Shown piece by piece: positions 1-8,471 of a stretch of DNA of 64,000 nucleotides. Origin of the DNA: Opitutia bacterium Tous-C4FEB (GTDB lineage: Bacteria; Verrucomicrobiota; Verrucomicrobiia; Opitutales; Opitutaceae); assembly GCA_002304445.1 (NCBI GenBank), contig NEVA01000001.1, positions 124,001 through 188,000 of the forward strand, given 5' to 3'. The notes under the pieces were generated by a model. It made no database searches and was not told the DNA's origin. It worked only from the letters and a program-made list of their open reading frames with translations. Numbering within the stretch: position 1 is the first letter of the stretch; the number at the start of each line of letters is the position of its first letter. The position numbers were made by a program, and so were the translations under genes.

Positions 1-1727
1 GCTTCGCCGAACTTCTCTTTGCGGGCCTCAAGCAAGAAGGCTCCGCCGAGCGTGCCGGTAGGCAATTCGAAGAGATCGCCGGAAACTTGGCCGTGCCAGA
101 GATCGAGGGTCGAATACCCGCCCTTTTGCGTAGTCACGCGGAAGCTATCGAGCGTCGACGTTGGGTTGCGATAGTTGGCCCCGCCGAAGATGTTGAGGGC
201 GTCGGGGGTGCTCCGAGCCAAGGACGCGCGAAGGCGACTCTCGGAAATCGCATTGGAGGTCACGTCGACCACCTTGTCATTGTCATAGGAGTAGTAGGTG
301 TCCCAATTCCAGCGACTGCTGATCGTGCCCTTGACGCCAGCAACGAGGCGGTAGGAATCGTTGGTGATGTCGGCCTTACGCGGCCCGATATCGACGGGGC
401 GGAAGTTGAAGTTCAGGTCCACGCCAAAAGGATTCCAGTAATTGGTCTTGGGCAGCAGGAGATTGTTGTCACCCGCAGTCGAGATTGGCGAGGGCGCCAG
501 CTCGATGTGTGATTTATTCTGCTGGAACGCCGTCTCGAGGTAGAGGCTGGTGTTCGTGGTCAGATCGTAGCGGAAGGTGGTGTTGATACCCGTGCGCAAG
601 GTCTCCGGGGTGAGCCAAACAAACTCCTGGAAATTGTAGAGATTGGACGGATTGCCACCGGGCGAAAGCCGCTGAGCTTCATAGGTCGCAGCTGCAGCGG
701 CATTAAACGCGCCACCGGTGCCAATCCTCGAAGGGCTGGTAAAGCTCGGTGTCGCCGAAGCCAAGGTGCCGGCGACGGCCCCACCGGTGCCGGGCAGACG
801 GGTGATCGGAGTCCCCAGAGCCAAACCGGGAATGTTAACTCCATTAACGCCGTTGACTTGGCCAGCGGCGAATCCCGACAGGCTCACCCGAGCTTGAGGA
901 CCGGTGCCAGACCGCAGGTCGAAATAGCCAGCCTGTGAATCAGCGACGTAGTCGCCTCCCAACGCAGCAAATCGAGTGGTCAGATCTGCCGTCTTTGCAA
1001 AAGAGGTGTCAGAGGCCTTGAGCGCTCCGCGCTCGAATACCGAGATGCCTACCGTGGCGCTGGCCTTGCCGCTAGAAGCACCGCCGAAGAAAGAGAAAGA
1101 CTTCTCGCTAACGTCCGTATTAAACGAATTGCCGTAGCTGAGACCAACCTCGGCACCGGTGTAATCCTTACGAAGGATGATGTTAACGACGCCTGAAGTG
1201 GCATCAGCGCCGTAGATGGCAGAGGCACCGTCCTTAAGGACTTCAATGCGCTCAACCATGGCGATCGGGAAACGGTTAAGATCAACAAAGACCGTGCCGC
1301 CCGAGTTGTTGCCGGTCGGGGCGACCCGACGGCCGTTGACGATAATTAAGGTGTTATTCGCACCCAGACCGCGAAGGTCGAGAGCGGTGGAGCCACGAAC
1401 GGCTGCAACTGTGCCTCCCTCGTTGATCCCGATTTGACCAGCCTCGGGCAGATCGCGAAGCAAATCGGTCAAGTTGGTGCGACCAGTGGCGTCGATTTCC
1501 TGACGCGAGATCATTTTGATCGGCGACGGGCCCTCTAGGTCGACACGCTTAATATTCGACCCCGTAACCTCGAATTTCTCGAGTTTTTGGGGACCTGAGT
1601 TAGCGGCGGTGGTAGTCTCCACGACCGGCTTCACCGTCGTTTGCGCGACCAAAAGGCCGGCACCGAGAAGAGAAGCAGTCGTGAGACGCAAGGCCGCAGA
1701 AGCGGCAGCGGACATCGATTTGTTCAT
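1..1727 (-). CDS. TonB-dependent receptor, C-terminal part beyond window
   Basis: An outer-membrane beta-barrel receptor for TonB-driven uptake of a bulky ligand. From an ATG at 1727 the minus-strand frame stays open for about 575 codons to the window edge, so the barrel end and stop are not visible. A signal peptide covers about residues 1-29 (ending LLVAQT), followed by a TonB-box-like segment (EKFEVTGS, about 50-57). The plug domain shows LDLRGLGANNTLIIVNGRR near 116-134 and VERIEVLKDGASAIYGADA near 158-175, both standard plug signatures; barrel strands follow. It diverges from the S9 peptidase gene across a 192-bp spacer. Ligand unknown; given the downstream locus an oligosaccharide or peptide is plausible (inference). 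Confidence 0.93.
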   Translation of the reverse strand, partial: MNKSMSAAASAALRLTTASLLGAGLLVAQTTVKPVVETTTAANSGPQKLEKFEVTGSNIKRVDLEGPSPIKMISRQEIDATGRTNLTDLLRDLPEAGQIGINEGGTVAAVRGSTALDLRGLGANNTLIIVNGRRVAPTGNNSGGTVFVDLNRFPIAMVERIEVLKDGASAIYGADATSGVVNIILRKDYTGAEVGLSYGNSFNTDVSEKSFSFFGGASSGKASATVGISVFERGALKASDTSFAKTADLTTRFAALGGDYVADSQAGYFDLRSGTGPQARVSLSGFAAGQVNGVNGVNIPGLALGTPITRLPGTGGAVAGTLASATPSFTSPSRIGTGGAFNAAAAATYEAQRLSPGGNPSNLYNFQEFVWLTPETLRTGINTTFRYDLTTNTSLYLETAFQQNKSHIELAPSPISTAGDNNLLLPKTNYWNPFGVDLNFNFRPVDIGPRKADITNDSYRLVAGVKGTISSRWNWDTYYSYDNDKVVDVTSNAISESRLRASLARSTPDALNIFGGANYRNPTSTLDSFRVTTQKGGYSTLDLWHGQVSGDLFELPTGTLGGAFLLEARKEKFGE

Positions 1728-1873
1728 AGCAGTTGTGTTTGGGTTGTAGCGGTTCCGGAACAGCGGTTGTGACACCATTCCGTTTAGATAACTCTCCAGA
1801 CGTAGGCCCCGCGTCGCATTTTGGCAACGCGAATTTTCAAGAACGTAACCTTCATAACATCTGGCTACCGGGG

Positions 1874-1902
1874 TTGACTCGTCGGGCAAATCCGCCTGAT
1901 TT
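1874..1902 (+). promoter_or_regulatory. Possible sigma70-like promoter for the S9 peptidase gene
   Basis: TTGACT at 1874-1879 and TGATTT at 1897-1902 are separated by 17 bp and lie just before the ATG at 1920. They fit a -35/-10 pair only loosely, and the leader would be very short. This is one candidate within the 192-bp divergent spacer, which must also hold the promoter of the receptor gene on the other strand. Confidence 0.25.
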
Positions 1903-1919
1903 CGCGAAAGTATCCGTTC

Positions 1920-4001
1920 ATGAGACCCCCTCGCTTCTTCCTGTTGTTGCTCCTTTCAATCACCGGCCTTCAGGCCGCGCCGGCTCCGCTCATCCCGCTG
2001 GATACTCTCTTCGCCGAGGCCGACATGGCCTCCGTCGCCATCTCCCCCACCGGCCGTTACCTCACCTGGCTCGCGCCAAAAAATCAGCGCATCAACCTCG
2101 CTATCATGGACCGCGAGACCAAGCAGGTCCGTTGGCTCACCAATATGAAAGAGGAGAGCATCACCGCCTACCAATGGGTGAAGAAAGACCGCATCCTTTT
2201 CGCCCAACAATGGGGTGGCCGCGAACAATTCGGCATGTTTGCGTGCGATCCCGACGGCGGGAATCTCGTTGTCATTAACAAACTCGAGCGGGTCGAAGCC
2301 AACGCCGAGGGCGCCGGCCAAGCCGACGCCCCCAGCAGCGAGCGCGACCTGCCCAAGAACCTCATCAGCACGCTGCCAAAAGATCCGGATCACATCCTAA
2401 TGAGCCGCATCCGGGGCAGCTCGTTCCTCGGGGACGTCGTGAAGGTCAACATCCGTAACGGCAAAGAAACCATCGAAGAGCGCAACTACATCAATGCCCG
2501 AGCTTGGATCGCTGACCGGAACGGCGTCGTCCGCGTCGCCATCTGCACCGATTTTGAAGAACCCATCCGCGTCAAATACCGCTCTACCGCCAAGAGCGAG
2601 TGGCGCACCATCGGCGAATTCTCCAAGGAAACGTCTCTCTTCTTGGAGGAAGCCGCTCCGATTGAACCCCACTGGCGCCCCAGCGTTTTCGCGAAGGACA
2701 ACCGCACCCTTTATGTAAAAACCTTTATGGAGCACGACAAGTCCGCGCTCCGCACCCTCGACCCCGAGACCGGAGAATGGGGCCCAGTTATCTTTACCCA
2801 CCCGCGCGTCGAACTCGGCAACCGCCTCGCCAATTACCGCCGCGGAGGCCTCTCCTCTCGAGCCGCCCTCGACGGCCTCATCTTTGACTCCGACGGCGAA
2901 CTCGGTGGCATCGCTTACGAAGACGAATATCCCGAAGTCAAATGGCTCAATCCCAAGCTCGCCAAACTCTCCGCCGAGCTCAACGGGGCCCTCGCAGGTA
3001 CCAACAACTCGATCGACAGCGCCACCGCCGACGGCAACCTCATGGTCGTCCGCGCTTTCAGCGACCGCGACCCCGGCACCTACTACCTCTACGACGCCGT
3101 CAAACAGGAACTCTCAGAAATCGGCCGCGCTCGCAAGGCCATCGACCCGAAGCAGATGAGCGAGATGCGCCCCATCCGCTTCAAAGCCCGCGATGGCTGG
3201 GAAATCCCCGGCTACCTCACCTTCCCTGCCGGCCGTGAGCATAAAAATATGCCCATGCTGGTGGTTCCGCATGGAGGCCCCTACGGCCCCCGCGACTCGT
3301 GGGGCTACAGTGCCGATGTCCAATTCTTCGCCAACCGCGGCTACGCCGTGCTTCAAATCAACTACCGCGGTAGCGGCGGTTACGGTCTTAAGTTCCAACT
3401 TGGCGGCTACAAAGGCTACGGCCGCCAGATGCAAGACGACCTAACCGACGGCGTGCAGTGGTGCATCGAGCAAGGCCTCGCTAATCCGAGTCGTGTTGGC
3501 ATTTACGGCGCTAGCTATGGCGGTTACGCCGTCCTCGCCGGCCTTACCCTCACCCCCGAACTCTATTGCTGCGGCATCAACTACGTCGGCGTCTCCGACA
3601 TCGAGGGCCGCCAAGGCTCCCGCACCTACGCCGGACCGCGCGTGTTTAGGGAGGGGAACGCCATCCGCAACTTAGATCCGGTCAAGGACGTCGCCATCAT
3701 CCGCGCCACCAATCCCGTCGAGCATGTCCCCAACATCCGGGTTCCGCTCTTCTCCGCCTACGGAAAAAACGATCCCCGCGTCCGTTTTGATCAATGGCTG
3801 ACTCTTGAAACCCGCCTCAAACAATACGGCAAAGAATACGAGATTATGGTCGGCGAAAACGAGGGCCATGGGTTCCGTAAACTCGAAAACCGCCTAGAAT
3901 TTTATCGTCGGGTCGAGGACTTCTTGGCCCGCAACATGAACACGCCGGAGGGCCGCGTGAAAGTCGGCACCCCTACCGTCAAGCCGACGAAGAGCGATTG
4001 A
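1920..4001 (+). CDS. S9 family peptidase (prolyl-oligopeptidase / acylaminoacyl-peptidase like), secreted
   Basis: A serine peptidase of the prolyl-oligopeptidase clan (S9C/DPP-IV like), 693 aa, expected to cleave short peptides in the periplasm. Residues 1-19 form a signal peptide (MRPPRFFLLLLLSITGLQA). The first about 400 residues are a beta-propeller-like region; the C-terminal alpha/beta hydrolase domain carries the nucleophile Ser532 in GASYGG, Asp618 in YGKNDPRV and His650 in NEGHGF, a complete triad in normal order. PHGGPYGPRDSWGY marks the oxyanion region. The ATG at 1920 has no Shine-Dalgarno. It is followed after 34 bp by xdhC but a functional link is not evident. Aminopeptidase versus dipeptidyl-peptidase activity cannot be told from sequence. 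Confidence 0.92.
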   Translation: MRPPRFFLLLLLSITGLQAAPAPLIPLDTLFAEADMASVAISPTGRYLTWLAPKNQRINLAIMDRETKQVRWLTNMKEESITAYQWVKKDRILFAQQWGGREQFGMFACDPDGGNLVVINKLERVEANAEGAGQADAPSSERDLPKNLISTLPKDPDHILMSRIRGSSFLGDVVKVNIRNGKETIEERNYINARAWIADRNGVVRVAICTDFEEPIRVKYRSTAKSEWRTIGEFSKETSLFLEEAAPIEPHWRPSVFAKDNRTLYVKTFMEHDKSALRTLDPETGEWGPVIFTHPRVELGNRLANYRRGGLSSRAALDGLIFDSDGELGGIAYEDEYPEVKWLNPKLAKLSAELNGALAGTNNSIDSATADGNLMVVRAFSDRDPGTYYLYDAVKQELSEIGRARKAIDPKQMSEMRPIRFKARDGWEIPGYLTFPAGREHKNMPMLVVPHGGPYGPRDSWGYSADVQFFANRGYAVLQINYRGSGGYGLKFQLGGYKGYGRQMQDDLTDGVQWCIEQGLANPSRVGIYGASYGGYAVLAGLTLTPELYCCGINYVGVSDIEGRQGSRTYAGPRVFREGNAIRNLDPVKDVAIIRATNPVEHVPNIRVPLFSAYGKNDPRVRFDQWLTLETRLKQYGKEYEIMVGENEGHGFRKLENRLEFYRRVEDFLARNMNTPEGRVKVGTPTVKPTKSD

Positions 4002-4035
4002 TCAGCGTAGGCTCCGCCCCGCGCGCCAACTCCCC

Positions 4036-5052
4036 ATGCCTGAGCTGGCTGCCGTCGTCGCCCACCTCGCCGCTCCCGATCGCGGGTCCGCCGTCCTCGC
4101 CACCCTCGTCGCCGTTGCCGGCTCCTCTTACCGGCGCCCCGGCGCCCGTCTCCTCGTCACCGCCGCCGGCGAACGTCTTGGCTCCATCAGCGGCGGCTGT
4201 CTCGAAGAAGATGTCCTCGTTCGCGCCCAACGCGTCGCCACCACCGGCCGGCCGGAGCTCGTCACCTACGACACTTCGGCGGAGAACGACCTCGTTTGGG
4301 GCGTCGGTCTAGGTTGCCACGGCGTCGTCCAAGTCCTGCTCGAGCCGATCCCTTCCCCTGCACCCGCGTGGGTCGCGACCGTCACCGCCAATCTCGCCGC
4401 CCGCCGGCCCACCGAACTCGCCGTCGTCTGGCAACACCCCACGTCCGAGCCACCATTCGCCCTCGGCACTTACCTCGCCGCCGCGCTCCCAGCGGGCTTT
4501 GCCCCGGTCAACGCCGAGATTTTCCGCGAGTCGCTCCGCCCCCCGCCTTCGCTCCTCATCTTCGGTGCCGGCGACGACGCCCAACCCCTCGCCGCGCTCG
4601 CCGGCCAACTGGGTTGGTCCGTCACCGTCGCCGACCCCCGCGCCGCCTTCGCGACCGCCGCCCGCTTCCCCACCGCCGATCATCTCGTCGTCGCGCCCGC
4701 CGCCGCTCTCGTCGCCCGCCTCGCGCCCGAGCCGGCCGCGCTCGCCGTGGTCATGACGCATCACTACGTGCACGACGTGCCCCTGCTCCGTGATCTGCTG
4801 CCGCTCAATCTTACCTACCTCGGGCTCCTCGGCCCTAAGAAACGCGCCGATCGCATCCTCGCCGACCTCGCCCGCGACGGCCTCACTCTAAACTCCGACC
4901 AACTCGCCCGGCTCCACGCCCCCGTCGGTCTCGACCTCGGCGCCGAGCGCCCCGCCGAAGTCGCCCTCGCGATCCTCGCCGAGATGCAGGCCGCTCTCAC
5001 CCGCCGCGACGCCCGCCCCCTCCGCGAACGCACCCGCCCCATCCATGACTGA
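4036..5052 (+). CDS. XdhC/CoxI family molybdenum-cofactor insertion protein
   Basis: A 338-aa protein of the XdhC/CoxI family, which binds molybdenum cofactor, helps its sulfuration and delivers it to xanthine dehydrogenase or CO-dehydrogenase type enzymes in the cytoplasm. The N-terminal XdhC_CoxI domain shows the family signature GSSYRRPGARLLV followed by GSISGGCLEEDV (about residues 29-65). The C-terminal XdhC_C Rossmann domain starts at LLIFGAGDDAQPLAALA (about 172-190) and includes VVMTHHYVHDVPLL and LGLLGPKKRADRIL. The last 8 bp overlap the MobA-like gene, so the two are translationally coupled. No molybdenum hydroxylase structural gene is present in this window, so the client enzyme must be encoded elsewhere. 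Confidence 0.9.
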   Translation: MPELAAVVAHLAAPDRGSAVLATLVAVAGSSYRRPGARLLVTAAGERLGSISGGCLEEDVLVRAQRVATTGRPELVTYDTSAENDLVWGVGLGCHGVVQVLLEPIPSPAPAWVATVTANLAARRPTELAVVWQHPTSEPPFALGTYLAAALPAGFAPVNAEIFRESLRPPPSLLIFGAGDDAQPLAALAGQLGWSVTVADPRAAFATAARFPTADHLVVAPAAALVARLAPEPAALAVVMTHHYVHDVPLLRDLLPLNLTYLGLLGPKKRADRILADLARDGLTLNSDQLARLHAPVGLDLGAERPAEVALAILAEMQAALTRRDARPLRERTRPIHD

Positions 5053-5659
5053 CGTCGCCCCGCCCGCCCTTCGCTTCGGGGCCATCATCCTCGCAGCCGG
5101 AGCCTCCACGCGCATGGGGTCGCCGAAACAGCTTCTGCTCCTCGATGGGCAACCGCTCGTCGTCCGCGCCGCCACCGCCGCCCTCGACGCCGGTGCTTGG
5201 CCCGTCGTGGTCGTCCTCGGGGCCCACGCCGAAAAGATCCGCCCCGTGCTCTCGCGCTTGCCCGTGCTCGTCGTCGAGAACTCCGCCTGGCCCGAGGGTA
5301 TGGCCGCGTCGATCCGCACCGGTATCACCACGCTTGGCCAATTCTCCCGCACCCTTGATGCCGCCCTGATCGCCCTCTGCGACCAACCCGCGTTCTCCGC
5401 CGCCGTCGTCGCGCAACTGCTCGCCGCCCAAAGCGCCACCGGCCGCAGCATCGTCGCCGCCCGCTACGCTTCGCGCCAAGGAGCACCCGCTCTCTTGCTT
5501 CGCTCCCATTTTCCCGCCCTCGCCGCGCTCACGGGCGAAGCCGGCGCGCGCGAGCTCCTCAACGGCGACCCCGCCCAAGTCACCGCCGTCGAGCTGCCCG
5601 CGCTGGCCCACGACCTCGACACGCCCGCCGACTACGACGCCGTTAAGTCCGCGCCGTAG
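5045..5659 (+). CDS. MobA-like NTP transferase (molybdenum cofactor cytidylyl/guanylyltransferase type)
   Basis: A 204-aa nucleotidyltransferase of the MobA/MocA group, which attaches CMP or GMP to molybdopterin. The N-terminal nucleotide-binding signature LAAGASTRMGSPKQLLLLDG (residues about 17-36) is intact, with the G-x-S-x-R-M-G-x-x-K pattern. Later CDQPAF and a SRQGAPALL segment match the family. It begins inside the end of xdhC (8-bp overlap). The pairing with XdhC suggests MocA-type CTP:molybdopterin cytidylyltransferase serving a xanthine-dehydrogenase-like enzyme (inference); an NTP transferase of another kind is the alternative. The stop codon lies in the left arm of an inverted repeat shared with the convergent purK gene. 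Confidence 0.86.
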   Translation: MTDVAPPALRFGAIILAAGASTRMGSPKQLLLLDGQPLVVRAATAALDAGAWPVVVVLGAHAEKIRPVLSRLPVLVVENSAWPEGMAASIRTGITTLGQFSRTLDAALIALCDQPAFSAAVVAQLLAAQSATGRSIVAARYASRQGAPALLLRSHFPALAALTGEAGARELLNGDPAQVTAVELPALAHDLDTPADYDAVKSAP

Positions 5660-5738
5660 GAGCCCGCTCGCGGTGGGTTTTCACCAAATAGCCGCAGGTC
5701 CCCGCCATTGGGCCCATCGCTCGCCCGCGAGCTCCTAC
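5656..5738. repeat. REP-like inverted repeat between convergent genes
   Basis: The arms GTAGGAG (5656-5662) and CTCCTAC (5732-5738) are perfect inverted repeats. They extend inward as CTCGCGG on the left and CCGCGAG on the right, with a 4-nt bulge. The arms include the stop codons of the MobA-like gene (+) and purK (-). The element fills the whole 75-bp convergent junction, and its GTAGGAGC...GCTCCTAC ends resemble short dispersed REP-type palindromes. It may act as a bidirectional terminator or mRNA-end stabiliser. No T-tract follows either arm. Confidence 0.55.
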
Positions 5739-6958
5739 AATCTCGCCTTGAGCTCCCGCGCCCGCGCCAGCGCCGTCTCCACGTCCGCCGCGCGCACCGT
5801 AAAATGCCCCATTTTGCGCGCCCGCCGCGGCTCGCTCTTGCCGTAGAGATGCAACTTCGCCCGCGGCTCCGCGAGCACTGCCGACCAGTTCGGAAAACGT
5901 GGTCGTTCACCCGCGCCCTTCGTATCGCCACGCGCCGCCTCGTTCGCTCCAGCCCCCTCGCCCACCGCCCCGGCGCCGGCTTGATCCACTTCGTCCGCCG
6001 CCGGCGCATACCACGCGTCGCCCAAAATATTTACCATCACCGTCGGCTCGCGCACGGCTACGCCGCCCAACGGCAGCCCGCACACCGCACGCACGTGCTG
6101 CTCAAACTGGCTCGTCTCGCACCCGTCGAGCGACCAGTGCCCGCTATTGTGCGGCCGCGGCGCCAGCTCGTTCACCACCAGTTCGCCCGCCGTCGTCAAA
6201 AACAGCTCCACTGCGAGCAGCCCGACGACCCCGAATTTCTCCGCGATCTGCTCCGCCACGGTCGCCGCGCGCACCGCCACCTCCGCCGTGACCCGCGCCG
6301 GCACGATCGAGAAATCCAAGATGTGCTGCGTGTGGATGTTCTCCGCCACCGGGAACGCCCGCGTCTCCCCCGCCGAGCTCCGCGCCACGATCACCGAAAG
6401 CTCGCACGTAAACTCGCACCACGCCTCCACCACGCAGCGCCGCCCGCGAAAAATCGCCACCGCCTGCTCGAGATCCGCCGCCGTCGTGAGCTTCATCTGG
6501 CCTTTTCCATCGTAGCCAAAATCCGCCGTCTTCACCACGCACGGCAATCCCACTTGTCCGACCGCCGCCGCGATATCCCCGTCGAGCGCCTCCGCGTAGG
6601 CCACATGGGGAAACCCGTTCGCGCGCAACCACGCCTTCTCACGCTGCCGGTTCTGCGTCGTGTGCAACACGTCCGCCCGCGGATGCAGCGGCACCACCGC
6701 CGCGATCCCCGCCAGCGCCGCCGCCGGGATGTTTTCAAATTCATACGTGACGACATCGACCCCGCGCGCGAATTCCAACAACGCGCCGGCATCCTCGTAG
6801 CTCGCGTTTACCTCGCGGTTCGCCACCGCGCCCGCCGGACAACCGGCCTGCGGCTCATACACGTGCACACGATACCCGAGCGACTGCGCAGCCTGCGCGA
6901 ACATGCGCCCGAGCTGCCCGCCGCCCAACACGCCGATCGTTTTTCCCGGAAGAATCAT
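5735..6958 (-). CDS. purK: N5-carboxyaminoimidazole ribonucleotide synthetase
   Basis: PurK, the cytoplasmic ATP-grasp enzyme that carboxylates AIR to N5-CAIR with ATP and bicarbonate in de novo purine synthesis. The N-terminus has the PurK signature IGVLGGGQLGRMFAQAA (about residues 8-24), then VVTYEFENIPA, a central ATP-grasp segment GLPCVVKTADFGYDGKGQ and the late FNELAPRPHNSGHWSLDG-like signature (seen here as NELAPRPHNSGHWSLDGC). ATG at 6958 is chosen; the frame also offers a TTG two codons earlier. The protein is 407 aa, slightly longer than the usual 350-390 because of an alanine- and glycine-rich insertion near residues 310-340. It lies downstream of purE on the same strand, separated by 121 bp. 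Confidence 0.95.
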   Translation of the reverse strand: MILPGKTIGVLGGGQLGRMFAQAAQSLGYRVHVYEPQAGCPAGAVANREVNASYEDAGALLEFARGVDVVTYEFENIPAAALAGIAAVVPLHPRADVLHTTQNRQREKAWLRANGFPHVAYAEALDGDIAAAVGQVGLPCVVKTADFGYDGKGQMKLTTAADLEQAVAIFRGRRCVVEAWCEFTCELSVIVARSSAGETRAFPVAENIHTQHILDFSIVPARVTAEVAVRAATVAEQIAEKFGVVGLLAVELFLTTAGELVVNELAPRPHNSGHWSLDGCETSQFEQHVRAVCGLPLGGVAVREPTVMVNILGDAWYAPAADEVDQAGAGAVGEGAGANEAARGDTKGAGERPRFPNWSAVLAEPRAKLHLYGKSEPRRARKMGHFTVRAADVETALARARELKARL

Positions 6959-6973
6959 GGTCAAAAATTGCGA

Positions 6974-6994
6974 GTTGAGCGTTGAGCGTTGAGA
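6974..6994. repeat. Tandem heptamer repeat in the purE-purK spacer
   Basis: Three head-to-tail copies of a 7-mer (GTTGAGC, GTTGAGC, GTTGAGA) lie in the 121-bp noncoding spacer between purE and purK. Further on, at about 7049-7068, there are CTCAAC and two copies of CTCTCAC, so the spacer ends can pair weakly with each other. No open frame or clear terminator was seen in the spacer. Confidence 0.5.
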
Positions 6995-7079
6995 GCGGCA
7001 AGCCCGCGCTCCGGCCCCACCTTTCGCCTCCCCGTTTATTCCGTTCCCTCAACTCTCACCTCTCACCTCGCGTTTGCCC

Positions 7080-7565
7080 TCACGGCAGCCGCGCCTTCAA
7101 CACCTTCGCCGTCTGCGCCGTCCGAAATTTCTTCCACGCCGCGCGCGTGCCCGCATCGCTCTGCGCCAACAACGACGCCGCAAACAGCGCCGCATTGATC
7201 GCCCCCGCCTTCCCGATGGCAAACGTCGCCACCGGCACGCCTCCCGGCATCTGCACGATCGAGAGCAGAGAATCCATCCCCTTTAACGCGTGCGATTCCA
7301 CCGGCACCCCGAGCACCGGGAGCGTCGTCAGCGACGCCGTCATGCCCGGCAAATGCGCCGCGCCGCCCGCGCCCGCGATGATCACCTTGAGCCCGCGTTT
7401 CTCCGCGCCCTCCGCATAGCTCACCATCAACTTCGGCGTGCGATGCGCCGAGACGACGCGCTTCTCATACGGCACACCGAGCGCATCGAGCTGCGCCGCC
7501 GCGTGCTGCATCGTATCCCAATCCGACGTGCTGCCCATGATGATTCCAACGAGAGGTTTTGCCAT
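7080..7565 (-). CDS. purE: N5-carboxyaminoimidazole ribonucleotide mutase
   Basis: Class I PurE, 161 aa, converting N5-CAIR to CAIR after PurK. The signature [18 protein letters not shown] opens the protein and the active-site segment [15 protein letters not shown] follows at about residues 34-48; [15 protein letters not shown] (about 67-81) and [10 protein letters not shown] are also canonical. The frame is open 55 codons further upstream, but that extension is arginine- and glycine-rich, unlike PurE, and known family members start at the [12 protein letters not shown] position, so ATG at 7565 is chosen. It is the first gene of a purE-purK pair on the minus strand. Confidence 0.96.
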   Translation of the reverse strand: MAKPLVGIIMGSTSDWDTMQHAAAQLDALGVPYEKRVVSAHRTPKLMVSYAEGAEKRGLKVIIAGAGGAAHLPGMTASLTTLPVLGVPVESHALKGMDSLLSIVQMPGGVPVATFAIGKAGAINAALFAASLLAQSDAGTRAAWKKFRTAQTAKVLKARLP

Positions 7566-7793
7566 CCGCCGAGGCAAATTCCCCGCCCCGCGCGACGCAA
7601 GGCCGCAACGCGCCCCGCCCCGCCCCGCCGCTTTTCCGACTTGTAGGGGCCGACCTCGCGTCCGCCCGCGCCGGCGCGGGCGCGCCCCCCCGACCACCTT
7701 GCTCAACCAGCATGTCTCCCGCCCCGCCACCTCCGCTAGCGCGCTAGCCCAAGCCCCTCCGCCAAGCCCCTTGCGCGGGAGCGGGACGCCGGC
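7566..7793. other. GC-rich noncoding spacer with perfect palindromes
   Basis: This 228-bp spacer upstream of purE and downstream of the response regulator has no convincing gene. It contains CGCCCGCGCC directly followed by its reverse complement (a perfect 20-bp palindrome, 7663-7682) and the 14-bp perfect palindrome GCTAGCGCGCTAGC (7735-7748). The purE promoter must lie here, and the end of the response-regulator transcript may too, but no clear -35/-10 pair or T-tract is visible. Confidence 0.5.
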
Positions 7794-8471
7794 CTAACGA
7801 CTCAACCCCCGGCTCGGCGTAAACAAGCCCAACATATGCCCTTGGTTAACCGCGGCCGGAGCGTTGCGCACCCCGAGCCGTTCATAAATGTGGGCAACGT
7901 GCTCATCGACCGTCGCGTAACTGATCTTCAAACGGTCCGCGATTTCCTTCTTCAGCAATCCTTCGCCCAGCAGCCCGAGGATCTCCCTCTGCCGCTCGGT
8001 CAACAGGCCTTCGGCCGCGCTTTTGGGCAGCCGGGTTTTCAGCGTGTTCAGGATGAAGCGCGCCACCCCGGCGTCCAGCGAGGCGCCGCCCTTCATGACG
8101 GAGCGGATGCCGTCGGTAATCGTGCTGACGGTGGACGACTTCAACAGGTAACCGGAGGCACCCAGGGAAATCGCCCGCAACACATCGGCTTCGCGGTCGG
8201 ACTGAGTCAGAATCAAGACTTTCACCTCAGGTGCGGCGGCCAGAAACTGGGGCAGCGCCTCGAGTCCGCCCATGCCCGGCAGTTGCAGGTCCAGCAGCAC
8301 GAAATCGGGCAAATCCCCGCCCGACCGATCCTTCAAACTGCGTAACGCGATCTCGGCGGTGCCGAATTCGCTGGCGAGCTGGATGTCCGGCTCCTGTTTC
8401 AGCGCGAGGGCAATCACCTCGCGATAGCGGGGATTGTCCTCCACCAGCATGACCCGGATTTTATTTTTCAT
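7794..8471 (-). CDS. LuxR/NarL family DNA-binding response regulator
   Basis: A 225-aa transcription factor controlled by phosphorylation. The receiver domain (about 5-125) has the acidic pocket VEDN (10-13), phospho-acceptor Asp61 in FVLLDLQLPGMGG, a Thr/Ser position in LILTQSD and Lys in GYLLKSSTVS. The C-terminal GerE-type helix-turn-helix spans about 155-210 (LLTERQREILGLLGEGLLKK, then VDEHVAHIYERLGVRN). The start codon overlaps the stop of the histidine-kinase gene (ATGA), so the pair is translationally coupled. It probably activates or represses genes around it; the divergent TonB-receptor/sulfatase run is the obvious candidate target (inference). Confidence 0.95.
   Translation of the reverse strand: MKNKIRVMLVEDNPRYREVIALALKQEPDIQLASEFGTAEIALRSLKDRSGGDLPDFVLLDLQLPGMGGLEALPQFLAAAPEVKVLILTQSDREADVLRAISLGASGYLLKSSTVSTITDGIRSVMKGGASLDAGVARFILNTLKTRLPKSAAEGLLTERQREILGLLGEGLLKKEIADRLKISYATVDEHVAHIYERLGVRNAPAAVNQGHMLGLFTPSRGLSR

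Noticed and set aside
5708-6985. Long plus-strand open frame of about 425 codons
   Set aside because: It is antisense to purK, gives an arginine- and proline-rich translation with no domain, and purK has all of its family signatures on the other strand.
7566-7730. 55-codon N-terminal extension of purE
   Set aside because: Composition is unlike PurE, and the family starts at the position equal to 7565.
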